Origin: CAZAZQ01 sp964489705
GTDB taxonomy: Bacteria > Zixibacteria > MSB-5A5 > GN15 > FEB-12
Length of the DNA: 64,000 nt
Assembly: GCA_964489705.1 (NCBI GenBank)
Contig: CAZAZQ010000010.1
Location: 62,001-126,000 of the forward strand
Direction: 5' to 3'
The translations under genes were made by a program, and so were the position numbers. The notes beneath the pieces are model-generated. The model saw nothing but the letters and a program-made list of their open reading frames with translations, did no database searches and had not been told where the DNA came from. How positions within the stretch are numbered: the stretch's first letter is position 1; each line of letters begins with the position of its first letter. Of this stretch, positions 55,192 to 62,459 are shown piece after piece.

Positions 55192-57041
55192 TTCAACTTA
55201 TCCGCAGGGTAAATATCCAGTTCTATCATCCATTTTTTCAAATACGATACCCGGTCGTTTTCACTGAGGGTGGAGAGGTCGAAAGGACGGCCTCTCCCGT
55301 CGAGAATGATTCCCACCACTCCGCCGTGCAGCTCGGTTTCCAGACGGTTGCCTTTACCGGCGCCGACATCGAAATTCCGCTCGGGCTCGAAGACCGCCTT
55401 GACCTTTTCCGGCAGCCCGTCGTCGCCGATACCCAGCTCGAAGCGTTTCATCTCCAGATAATTCAGTGTCCCGGAGACCGGACCGGAAGGCAGCTCGATG
55501 GTATACTTCATGACCGGACCGCCTTTTTTTGGCACTCCCGCCGGAGCGACGCAGGTACCGAGGTGAATCAGGCAGTCTTTGACGAATACTTCCGTCGCCG
55601 CCTGTTTGTGCACTTCCGTCAGTACACCCAATTGCGGCATCATAAAGATAGAGTCGACCGCCAAGCGGGTCACCCCTTCGGGGAGAAAAGCATCAATGAG
55701 CATGAGAGCGGACTGCTGACGGCGGGGAGCATGTGAGAGCACACCGCCGGAGCCGATGAGCATATCCAGAGTCATCATGTTGACAATGGTGGCGCCCGAC
55801 GCCGATTGCTCGAAGGCGTCGGCGATGGTTCGCTGTTGTTGAATCCCTTTCAAAACGGTGGCGAAACTCTTATGCTGGATAAACGCCAGACGCAGCGCTT
55901 CCTTGGCGATGGCTTGCTCGAAAATCAATTCTTCCATCGATTGCGGGATAGTGGTCGGTCGTACCATTTTGTTCTTCACCCGGTTCCGAAGGTCGCGCTC
56001 GTCCATTTTGAACGGTACCCAGCGCATTACCATGGGAAGGGAAGCTTCGGCAAAGACGTTCGAAATGGAGTACGACATTCCCAGATTCGCCGACACCGTT
56101 CGATTGAACACCGGTGACTCGCCGTCGGGACGGAACACCGAGAAAACGTCGGTGGTGGCTCCGCCGATGTCTACACCGACCGCTTCGATGTTGTACTGGT
56201 CGGCAATGGTCTGGATAATCAAGCCGACGGCACCCGGGGTCGGCATAATGGGGGCATCCGTCCAGGACATAAGCTTCTTGTATCCCGGCGCCTGTGCCAT
56301 CACGTGTTCCATGAACAGCTCGTGAATCTCTTCCCGCGCCGGTCCGAGGTTTTCCCGTTCCAGCACCGGTCGGAGATTGGGAACGACTTTCAAGTCAACC
56401 TTGTCGGCGAGCGTGTTTTTAACCGCCTCGGTGGCATCTTTGTTTCCGGCGTAAATAACCGGCAGCTTGTAACTCGAGCCGAGACGGGGGCGAGGATCGG
56501 CGGCGGCAATGAGTTCGGCAATTTCAACCACGTGGGTAGTTGTTCCGCCGTCGATACCGCCGGAGAGCAATATCATGTCCGGACGAAGGTGGCGAATACG
56601 TTCAATCTGCTGGTGGGGGAGACGTTTGTCGTTGGAGGCGATGACGTCCATGACGATAGCCCCCGCTCCCAAGGCGGCGCGTTCGGCGGATTCCGCCGTC
56701 ATCGAGCGAACCACGCCCGCCACCATCATTTGCAGACCGCCGCCTGCGGAAGAAGTAGAGATATAAATGTCGGTACCGACCTTGTCCTTGGCGGGAGAAA
56801 TTATTTTTCCGTTTTCGTCGAGGAGTTTTCGACCCGATAGTTCTTCCACTTCCGCCACGGCGTTGAGGACGCCCATTGTCACGTCTTCAAACGGAGCTTC
56901 CACCGTTGTCGGAGCTTCGCCTCGAACGACCAAGCGATACTCGCCGTTGTGGTATTCAATCAGAATAGCTTTCGTGGTCGTCGAGCCACAGTCGGTTGCC
57001 AAAATAACTTTAATATCATCAGGATTTTCAAATTTTGCCAT
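55188..57041 (-). CDS. MutL family actin-fold ATPase (glutamate mutase activator-like)
   Basis: 617 residues. ASKHA-type phosphate loops are seen at LATDCGSTTTKAILIEY (residues ~14-30) and VGVDIGGATTDVFSVF (~290). DMILLSGGIDGGTTTHV and GGVLSHAPRR also match the MutL/GlmL family. Characterised members are chaperones for B12-dependent glutamate and other aminomutases; unrelated to mismatch-repair MutL. No mutase subunit lies in the window. First gene of a three-gene minus-strand operon with its own promoter. Confidence 0.88.
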   Translation of the reverse strand: MAKFENPDDIKVILATDCGSTTTKAILIEYHNGEYRLVVRGEAPTTVEAPFEDVTMGVLNAVAEVEELSGRKLLDENGKIISPAKDKVGTDIYISTSSAGGGLQMMVAGVVRSMTAESAERAALGAGAIVMDVIASNDKRLPHQQIERIRHLRPDMILLSGGIDGGTTTHVVEIAELIAAADPRPRLGSSYKLPVIYAGNKDATEAVKNTLADKVDLKVVPNLRPVLERENLGPAREEIHELFMEHVMAQAPGYKKLMSWTDAPIMPTPGAVGLIIQTIADQYNIEAVGVDIGGATTDVFSVFRPDGESPVFNRTVSANLGMSYSISNVFAEASLPMVMRWVPFKMDERDLRNRVKNKMVRPTTIPQSMEELIFEQAIAKEALRLAFIQHKSFATVLKGIQQQRTIADAFEQSASGATIVNMMTLDMLIGSGGVLSHAPRRQQSALMLIDAFLPEGVTRLAVDSIFMMPQLGVLTEVHKQAATEVFVKDCLIHLGTCVAPAGVPKKGGPVMKYTIELPSGPVSGTLNYLEMKRFELGIGDDGLPEKVKAVFEPERNFDVGAGKGNRLETELHGGVVGIILDGRGRPFDLSTLSENDRVSYLKKWMIELDIYPADKLK

Positions 57042-57126
57042 TAGACAAACCTGTACTTTAAGCCGTTGTTCTCATTTTCCATACGCTTCGATATCTCACC
57101 ATTATCACAAGCGCTTCTCATTAAAT

Positions 57127-57145
57127 AAAAAAAGCGGAATTCCGC
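57127..57145 (-). terminator. Terminator-like hairpin in the mutL leader
   Basis: On the minus strand the palindrome GCGGAATTCCGC (57145-57134) is followed by seven T. It falls about 10-30 bases after the predicted start of transcription, so it could act as an early attenuator. The stem is only 4-5 bp. Confidence 0.32.
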
Positions 57146-57161
57146 AAGAGCTTTATATAAC

Positions 57162-57189
57162 ATAATATGAGCTGGTTGTAAATAGTCAA
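57162..57189 (-). promoter_or_regulatory. Promoter of the MutL operon
   Basis: Minus strand TTGACT (57189-57184), 16-bp spacer, TATTAT (57167-57162), about 120 bases before the mutL start. Confidence 0.55.
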
Positions 57190-57223
57190 TTTCGCACTAT
57201 TTTTAATGCCGGTCTTTCGCCGG

Positions 57224-57988
57224 TTATGGCTTCTCGGCACAGAGAACGTACGAAGGAAGCAAAGCTAAGCCGAAAGCAGCTATTTCCTTATCCAGAGCGT
57301 CAATTTCTCGCTCTACCACTGTTTTTTCCTCATCCGGGAGTTTTCGGCAGGCAGCGAGTATGCCCGTTTTCATTGCCCGCCAGGCTTCCGGTGGTAAGGT
57401 CACCATCTTATCATGGAAGATTTTCCGCCTCAGTACCCGAAAGCCGACGGCGGACAAAAAATCGCTGACCGATGCGGGGGCAAAGATGTGTTCGGCATCC
57501 CGACCAAGCCATTTTTCGACTTTCGCTTCAATATCGTAGGCTTTTTTCAGCAGTTCTTGAGGTTTACTGTGCCGGCTGGGAGAGATATCGATGACTATTA
57601 TCTTTCCCTTTTTTGTCAGAAGCCGGTGTGCCTCGAGAAATGTTTGCTTGATGTCATCGACAGAAAGGTGGTGGACAAGATTATAGTAAAATATATAGTC
57701 CGCACTCGCCGGTTGAAGGGAAGTGCGGCGTATGTCCGCTTTAATCAACTCAATATCGGTGAGGTTTTTCTGTAAGAGGGTTTCTTGAGCCTTATCGGTA
57801 TTTTTGTCAATGCCGACCAAAGATGCGGCTGGGAACTTCTTCCCCAATAGGGAAAGCAGCATCCCTTTGCCGATACCCATTTCCACCATACGGCACGGTG
57901 AGGAGGGTATTCCCAGCCAGTCGAGCACATCAGCAAGGTGTTGCTCAATCCGTTGCTGCAATGAGTGATACCAAGCCGGTGTCGTCAT
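57224..57988 (-). CDS. SAM-dependent methyltransferase, class I
   Basis: 254 residues from ATG 57988; the open frame goes 37 codons further but runs through the divergent promoter. Motif I is MVEMGIGKGMLLSLLG (~32-47). The Asp that binds the ribose is in LVGIDKNTD, motif II near ELIKADIRR, then DYIFYYNLVHHLS and the post-core KKGKIIVIDISP. Substrate cannot be told; the layout is that of UbiE/Methyltransf_25 proteins. Divergent from the rRNA methyltransferase gene, so both may share control. Confidence 0.83.
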   Translation of the reverse strand: MTTPAWYHSLQQRIEQHLADVLDWLGIPSSPCRMVEMGIGKGMLLSLLGKKFPAASLVGIDKNTDKAQETLLQKNLTDIELIKADIRRTSLQPASADYIFYYNLVHHLSVDDIKQTFLEAHRLLTKKGKIIVIDISPSRHSKPQELLKKAYDIEAKVEKWLGRDAEHIFAPASVSDFLSAVGFRVLRRKIFHDKMVTLPPEAWRAMKTGILAACRKLPDEEKTVVEREIDALDKEIAAFGLALLPSYVLCAEKP

Positions 57989-58018
57989 CGGTGAACCGTT
58001 TGGGAGAGGGTAATTTTG

Positions 58019-58047
58019 TTGTATCTTTTCATCCTTATGAATATAAT
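58019..58047 (+). promoter_or_regulatory. Promoter of the RlmB-like gene
   Basis: TTGTAT (58019-58024), 17-bp spacer, TATAAT (58042-58047). Start of transcription would fall near 58054, about 20 bases before the GTG at 58075. The -10 also reads as TATTAT on the minus strand, so it may serve the divergent gene. Confidence 0.5.
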
Positions 58048-58048
58048 A

Positions 58049-58060
58049 GTCCGAACGGAC
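58049..58060. repeat. 12-bp inverted repeat at the divergent promoter
   Basis: GTCCG-AA-CGGAC, a perfect inverted repeat directly after the TATAAT, where a repressor would block start of transcription. No regulator gene is adjacent. Confidence 0.35.
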
Positions 58061-58074
58061 GGAGAAAATTATTT

Positions 58075-58650
58075 GTGAGAAAAAACAGTCACACACCACC
58101 GGTGAGAAAGAGCAAGCACGTCGACCTCAGCGGAGAAGTACGGGCTCGCACTGAGGAAGAGCTTTTCGCTTTGCTCGCCAATCTCCGGGAGCAGCCTTTC
58201 CTGTTGGTGCTTGACGGCATTCAAGATCCCCATAATTTGGGCGCCTGTTTGCGGACGGCTGACGCCGCCGGGGTTCATGCCGTGATTGCCCCCAAGGATA
58301 GAGCGGCACCTTTGACGCCGACAGTGCGCACTATTGCCAGCGGCGGAGCGGAGCATGTGCCGTTTGTGGTGGTGACAAATCTGGCACGGACGTTGAAAGA
58401 GTTGAAGAAACTCGGCATTTGGCTAGTGGGCACATCGGACAGGGCGAAGCAGATTCTTTACGACGTCGATTTAACCGGCCCGTTGGCGCTGGTCATGGGG
58501 GCGGAAGGAAAGGGATTGCGGCGCTTGACCCAGGAGACGTGCGATTTTTTAGCCTCTATTCCCATGTTCGGAGCGGTAGAATGCCTGAATGTCTCGGTAG
58601 CAACCGGGGTGTGCCTGTTTGAAGCGGTTCGGCAGAGGAAAAAGCTCTAA
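58075..58650 (+). CDS. RlmB-like SpoU/TrmH family RNA 2'-O-methyltransferase, short form
   Basis: 191 residues from GTG 58075 (GGAG ten bases upstream, promoter just above). The SPOUT knot is complete: motif 1 DPHNLGACLRTADAAGVHAV with KDRAAPLTPTVR, motif 2 GPLALVMGAEGKGLRRLT, motif 3 IPMFGAVECLNVSVATGVCL. These match RlmB, which methylates G2251 of 23S rRNA. The L30e-like N-terminal RNA-binding domain (about 75 residues in E. coli RlmB) is missing, leaving a basic tail (RKNSHTPPVRKSKH). Motifs are unusually close to gammaproteobacterial RlmB as I recall it. Confidence 0.87.
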   Translation: MRKNSHTPPVRKSKHVDLSGEVRARTEEELFALLANLREQPFLLVLDGIQDPHNLGACLRTADAAGVHAVIAPKDRAAPLTPTVRTIASGGAEHVPFVVVTNLARTLKELKKLGIWLVGTSDRAKQILYDVDLTGPLALVMGAEGKGLRRLTQETCDFLASIPMFGAVECLNVSVATGVCLFEAVRQRKKL

Positions 58651-58654
58651 AAAA

Positions 58655-58698
58655 TTCCCCCTGCCGATAAAGCCATCGGAAGGGGGAGAGTACTTTTT
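58655..58698. terminator. Terminator between RlmB-like and dockerin-fragment genes
   Basis: CCCCCT-CCGAT pairs with ATCGG-AGGGGG (11 bp, one bulged base each side). On the minus strand it is followed by AATTTTTT; on the plus strand the T-run (58693-58698) is a little further off. Confidence 0.6.
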
Positions 58699-58789
58699 TC
58701 GAAAAAAGGGCGTCACGCTCTCTTTTCTCGACGCTTGACTGGTAGCCGTTTTTATTATACGTCAAAATCGCTTTCCTGTCAAATCCTCC

Positions 58790-59206
58790 CTAAAAGAACA
58801 AATAGTTCACAAGGGCTGTTATGTCTGCAACATTGACGGAGCCGTTTTGGTCGAAATCAGCCGTGGACATCGCCGGCGGCTCCGGTCCCTCGCGGAACAG
58901 GTAGTCGATAAGAAACGTCAGGTCGGAAATATCAATAGAACCATCGAGATTGAGGTCGCCGGGATAAGCGGTAAGTTCCTCCCAGTTGATATAGCGGGCG
59001 TAAATATCGGGATTTCCGGGGGAATTGCGGTAATCTTCCCACGCGAAAATGACCGTATTGCCGGTATATTCATACGAGGAAAACGCCACTGCCGGGTTGA
59101 TTTGGTCGGTAGTCGTCACATCGGTATTTATTCTGAGTCGAGTGCCGATAAAGTCGCCTGCTTCGGTCAAACGCGCTGCCCAAACGCCGGCGCCGTTGGT
59201 CGTCAT
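58790..59206 (-). CDS. Dockerin-bearing C-terminal fragment, probable gene remnant
   Basis: 138 residues from the only in-frame ATG; the frame is closed by TGA nine codons upstream. Residues 1-72 (ARLTEAGDFIGTRLRINTDV; DQINPAVAFSSYEYTGNTVI; WEDYRNSPGNPDIYARYI) look like the last unit of a repeated extracellular domain. Two dockerin loops follow (SIDISDLTFLIDYLFREG; SVNVADITALVNYLF). There is no signal peptide, so a secreted protein seems to have lost its front. It may be expressed as a stub or be a pseudogene. Confidence 0.55.
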   Translation of the reverse strand: MTTNGAGVWAARLTEAGDFIGTRLRINTDVTTTDQINPAVAFSSYEYTGNTVIFAWEDYRNSPGNPDIYARYINWEELTAYPGDLNLDGSIDISDLTFLIDYLFREGPEPPAMSTADFDQNGSVNVADITALVNYLFF

Positions 59207-59252
59207 AACATCGGCTTCTCTTCTGAATCGTCAAAGAAATTACGGTAAGTGC

Positions 59253-59281
59253 TTGTTGGAAGAGAAAAATAGTGGTACCAT
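59253..59281 (+). promoter_or_regulatory. Possible promoter of the metallopeptidase and its leader ORFs
   Basis: TTGTTG (59253-59258), 17-bp spacer, TACCAT (59276-59281); start near 59288, just before the GGGAGGAGGA ribosome site. Confidence 0.33.
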
Positions 59282-59300
59282 AGAAGGATTGGGAGGAGGA

Positions 59301-59330
59301 GTGAACAAACACCTCTTTTGGGAGGGATGA
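59301..59330 (+). CDS. Leader mini-ORF 1 (9 codons)
   Basis: GTG-started MNKHLFWEG, preceded by the very strong ribosome site GGGAGGAGGA (59291-59300). Its stop overlaps the next mini-ORF start as ATGA. Translation is plausible; the product need not have a role. Confidence 0.3.
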   Translation: MNKHLFWEG

Positions 59331-59368
59331 AAAAACGGTTGTATTGTGTAGATGAGACTCCCGTATGA
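59327..59368 (+). CDS. Leader mini-ORF 2 (13 codons)
   Basis: MKKRLYCVDETPV, starting in an ATGA overlap with mini-ORF 1 and ending in an ATGA overlap with the metallopeptidase start at 59365. It could pass ribosomes to a main gene that lacks its own site. Confidence 0.3.
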   Translation: MKKRLYCVDETPV

Positions 59369-60195
59369 AGATTCACAATCTGACAGAGTCGTTTATCGAG
59401 CATGTTTTGGATGGGGATGACCAGCAGACATATGAAAACAAGTATCCGGCTTTATTTGCTCATTATTATCGCTTTTGGTCGCCTCGTCGTACGTTCGATC
59501 GTTCCTTAACCGAGGCATGGGTACGGGAGCGAACCCAAGAGATTATTAAGCGATATGGAACCATTGAACAAAAGTTTGCCGAGTCGTCGTTTGACATTTC
59601 TTCACTTGAAATGGTTCTTTTCGTCGGTCACGGAACAACCAACGGTCATGCTTTTCGGGATGGGGAGAGGACGGTGGTCTGGATCCCTGTCGAGACGTAT
59701 ACGTCGCCGTTGTTAATCGATGTGTTTCTTACCCATGAGATTGTTCACGGATTGCATTATCAATATTCGCCCGGTTTTTACTTTCGGACGTCCGACGAAC
59801 AAAAGCTCTGTTCCCGTCAGCTCATTACCGAAGGTGTCGCTACCTTATTGAGTCAGGAGATATTGGGAATTGATGAGTTGACCGCACTGTGGGCGGATTT
59901 TCTTTCGGAAGCTGATACCGCTGCCTGGTATGCCCGCTGTCAGGAAGAGGAAAGAGGGTTGAGCCGCTTTCTCTTGCAGAATTTCAGTTCTTCAAGTTCC
60001 GACATAAAGCTGTTTTTAGCCGCCGATCCGGATGATATCTATGCTTACCGAGGGGGGTATTACCTCGGGATGAAAATAATCCGACAAGTCAAAGAAACTG
60101 CCGGTATTGATTCTCACGAGTTGCTGCGGCTCGATGCTGATACTTTGACCGCCATGGCTAGGCAACAGGTGGAGAGACTTGCAAGCGGAAAGTAA
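59365..60195 (+). CDS. HExxH zinc metallopeptidase-like protein
   Basis: 276 residues, no signal peptide. THEIVHGLHY holds the HExxH zinc site and ITEGVATLLS, about 40 residues on, gives the likely third ligand Glu, as in gluzincins such as the DUF2268-type proteins. The rest is helical (WVRERTQEIIKRYGTIEQ; AYRGGYYLGMKIIRQVKE). Cytoplasmic by sequence. Ribosome entry may depend on two upstream mini-ORFs. The Nudix gene follows after 16 bases. Substrate unknown. Confidence 0.75.
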   Translation: MKIHNLTESFIEHVLDGDDQQTYENKYPALFAHYYRFWSPRRTFDRSLTEAWVRERTQEIIKRYGTIEQKFAESSFDISSLEMVLFVGHGTTNGHAFRDGERTVVWIPVETYTSPLLIDVFLTHEIVHGLHYQYSPGFYFRTSDEQKLCSRQLITEGVATLLSQEILGIDELTALWADFLSEADTAAWYARCQEEERGLSRFLLQNFSSSSSDIKLFLAADPDDIYAYRGGYYLGMKIIRQVKETAGIDSHELLRLDADTLTAMARQQVERLASGK

Positions 60196-60211
60196 AAAAG
60201 GAGATGGTGTC

Positions 60212-60649
60212 ATGGCACCTCATTTTCATTATCTCGCTCGTGCCTTCATTGTGGTTGATGGATTCCTTTTGCTGGCTCACTCGGAAGGTGACGATTTCAC
60301 TTTCTTACCGGGCGGACATATTGAAGCTGGAGAGCGGGTTGAAGATGCCTTGCTTCGTGAACTGAGGGAAGAGCTTCATAAGGAGGCGGTGATTGAGCGT
60401 TTCATTGGGGCGGTGGAGCATGAATGGGAGGAGAAGGGGAGAGCGCAGTATGAAATAAATTTACTTTTTGAAGTTTCCATCCCGGGTTTGCCGGTACCGG
60501 AAGCATCTCAATGTTTCGAACCGACCTGTGAGTTTCTCTGGGCGAAAGTTTCGGAGCTGGAGAAATTCAACTTACAACCGGCTCCTCTTATCGAGTGTGT
60601 CCGCCGTTCCTTTGATACCTATATCGCTTTCTGGGCATCCACGTTGTAA
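60212..60649 (+). CDS. Nudix hydrolase
   Basis: 145 residues from ATG 60212 (AAAAGGAGA seven bases upstream); a longer frame overlaps the previous gene. The Nudix box reads GGHIEAGERVEDALLRELRE followed by EL, with Gly of the usual EExGx replaced by His, while the metal-binding RE..EE residues are kept. It cleaves a nucleoside diphosphate linked to some other group; the compound is not readable. Probably co-transcribed with the metallopeptidase. Confidence 0.92.
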   Translation: MAPHFHYLARAFIVVDGFLLLAHSEGDDFTFLPGGHIEAGERVEDALLRELREELHKEAVIERFIGAVEHEWEEKGRAQYEINLLFEVSIPGLPVPEASQCFEPTCEFLWAKVSELEKFNLQPAPLIECVRRSFDTYIAFWASTL

Positions 60650-60677
60650 GGTTGTTGTTCCCTCTTTGCCCTGTCTT

Positions 60678-61412
60678 TTATTCTCCAATCAACTCTTTGA
60701 TTTTATCAATATCCCTATTGGCACGCTCGTAATCTTCGGGGCGTCCGATATCGAGCCAGTAGCCTTCGTAAGGGAAGATGTTAATCGGTTCTTTCCGTTT
60801 TAGAAGTTCCAGCATGAGTTCGTCAAAGCCAAAGGGGGTATCAGGCGGGATAACTTCCAAGAGACTGCGGGAGAAAACATAGATACCCATTGAAACGGTA
60901 AAATGATAGCACGGCTTTTCCCGGAAGTTTCGAACGGTTCTCTTGTCCTCATGGAGTTCTAACACGCCGTAGTCGATTTTAACCGTCCGTTGGTGGGTTG
61001 CGACCGTGAGCTTGGCGGGATGGGTGAGGTGAAAGTCGAACAGTTTTCGGAAATCAAGGTCGGTAAGAATGTCCCCGTTGGCGACGATAAAATGTTCCGG
61101 CAACTCTTTTATCAGTTTTACGGGAGCGACCGTGGACAGAGGAGTCGGCTCATGCGAATACTTCAGCTCCATTCCCAAGTGCCTCCCGTCGCCGAGCGCC
61201 GCAATGATAAGATGCGCCAGATGGTTTACCGCCAGATGAGCTTTGGTCACGCCGTATTTTTTCATCTGTTTCAGAAGAATCTCAATAATCGGCTTTTCTC
61301 CAACCGGGACCAGCGGTTTGGGAATCTCGGCGGTGTAGGGATACAGGCGGGTACCTTTTCCTCCCGCAAGAATGACCGCTTCCATTTTTTGTTCATCGTG
61401 GCGTATCATCAT
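60678..61412 (-). CDS. Sugar-phosphate nucleotidyltransferase
   Basis: 244 residues (or 235 from ATG 61385, the usual MEAVILAGG start). The signature LAGGKGTRLYPYTAEIPKPL, the metal/sugar region IVANGDILTD and the C-terminal YEGYWLDIGRPEDYERAN define the family that joins a sugar 1-phosphate to NTP. Which sugar and base is not certain; glucose-, mannose- or heptose-type are all possible. It follows the epimerase gene by 17 bases, so the pair likely makes one activated sugar for surface glycans. Confidence 0.9.
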   Translation of the reverse strand: MMIRHDEQKMEAVILAGGKGTRLYPYTAEIPKPLVPVGEKPIIEILLKQMKKYGVTKAHLAVNHLAHLIIAALGDGRHLGMELKYSHEPTPLSTVAPVKLIKELPEHFIVANGDILTDLDFRKLFDFHLTHPAKLTVATHQRTVKIDYGVLELHEDKRTVRNFREKPCYHFTVSMGIYVFSRSLLEVIPPDTPFGFDELMLELLKRKEPINIFPYEGYWLDIGRPEDYERANRDIDKIKELIGE

Positions 61413-61429
61413 TAATTGCCTATGATTGC

Positions 61430-62419
61430 CTATGCGTTTCGGTACCGTGGGTTATCGGGATCAGGTATCATGCCGGTTTTGAGCGCGGCAATAATTTCTC
61501 TGATACCGTCCGGCACACGTCGAGTAATCGAAAAGCCGAGCCGGTTCTTAATCTTATCGCAGTTGACGCGATAATCCCGCGGATCCTCTTCCTTGTGAAT
61601 GTAAACAACGTTGTCGCGTTTTGACGGCAGCTCTTCGAGAATACGTTCCACCAGTCTTTTTTTCTGGAAGTTCTCCAAGGTGTCGCCGACGTTGAACGCC
61701 TCATTGGCAACCAGCTCCGGTTCCGCTTCCAAAACGGCACAACATGCCCGGGCGATATCGAGCGTGTGACAATACGGGCGCCAGAATTGTTCACCGTAAA
61801 TTTCAAGCTTCCTGTCCAGGAAGAGTTCCTTGGTGAATTCATTGACGGTAAGATCAAAGCGGGGACGTCCGGAAAGTCCGTAAGCGGTGGCAAAACGCAA
61901 ACAGGTCGGTGTGAAATGTTCGTCGTGCATAGCGAGAAGAAATTGCTCAAATCCGACTTTCAATTCGGCGTAGAGGGAGATCGGGTTGAGGGGAGAGGTC
62001 TCATCGACGAAAGCATCGCTCTCGGCGGTTTTTCCGTAGTTGCTGCACGTGGAAGCAAAAATGAAACGCTCGATTCGACGAGCGAGTGCTCTTTCCGACA
62101 ATCTTTCAGCCGCTTTGCCGTTGACTTCTTTCGCAAGCTGTGGATTTTCCCGGCAGGCTTTGTCTCCGACGATTGCCGCTAAGTGGATGACGGCATCGAC
62201 GTTTTCCAAGGCAGCGTCAACGTCGGCTGTTTGGCGGATATCTCCATAGTGGAACTCAAAGTTGGGATGAGAGAAGAACGGTAGAAGGGAGGTGCCACCA
62301 AAGGTAAGATTGTCCAATACCCGCACCCGGTGTCCCTGCTGCAACAAGTGCCCGACGACGACTGAGCCGATATACCCGGCGCCGCCGGTCACCAAGACTT
62401 TTCTTTCTTTTGTTGTCAT
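61430..62419 (-). CDS. NAD-dependent sugar epimerase/dehydratase (extended SDR)
   Basis: 329 residues. Rossmann start VTGGAGYIGSVVVGHLL, HYGDIRQ and IHLAAIVGDKACRENP, and the catalytic SLYAELK (YxxxK) with Thr/Ser in STCSNYG. C-terminal FNVGDTLENFQKKRLVERIL binds the nucleotide sugar. GalE/RmlB-like family; the GDKACRENP form is seen in enzymes of surface-sugar clusters. Product unknown. Forms an operon with the nucleotidyltransferase. Confidence 0.92.
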   Translation of the reverse strand: MTTKERKVLVTGGAGYIGSVVVGHLLQQGHRVRVLDNLTFGGTSLLPFFSHPNFEFHYGDIRQTADVDAALENVDAVIHLAAIVGDKACRENPQLAKEVNGKAAERLSERALARRIERFIFASTCSNYGKTAESDAFVDETSPLNPISLYAELKVGFEQFLLAMHDEHFTPTCLRFATAYGLSGRPRFDLTVNEFTKELFLDRKLEIYGEQFWRPYCHTLDIARACCAVLEAEPELVANEAFNVGDTLENFQKKRLVERILEELPSKRDNVVYIHKEEDPRDYRVNCDKIKNRLGFSITRRVPDGIREIIAALKTGMIPDPDNPRYRNA

Positions 62420-62459
62420 CCTTGCGAGTTCCGTTTTCTTTCTGAGGAGCGCTTTCCTT

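Noticed and set aside
55188..57041. Reading MutL as the DNA mismatch-repair protein
   Set aside because: It has the actin-type loops of the glutamate-mutase activator family and none of the GHKL ATPase motifs of mismatch-repair MutL.
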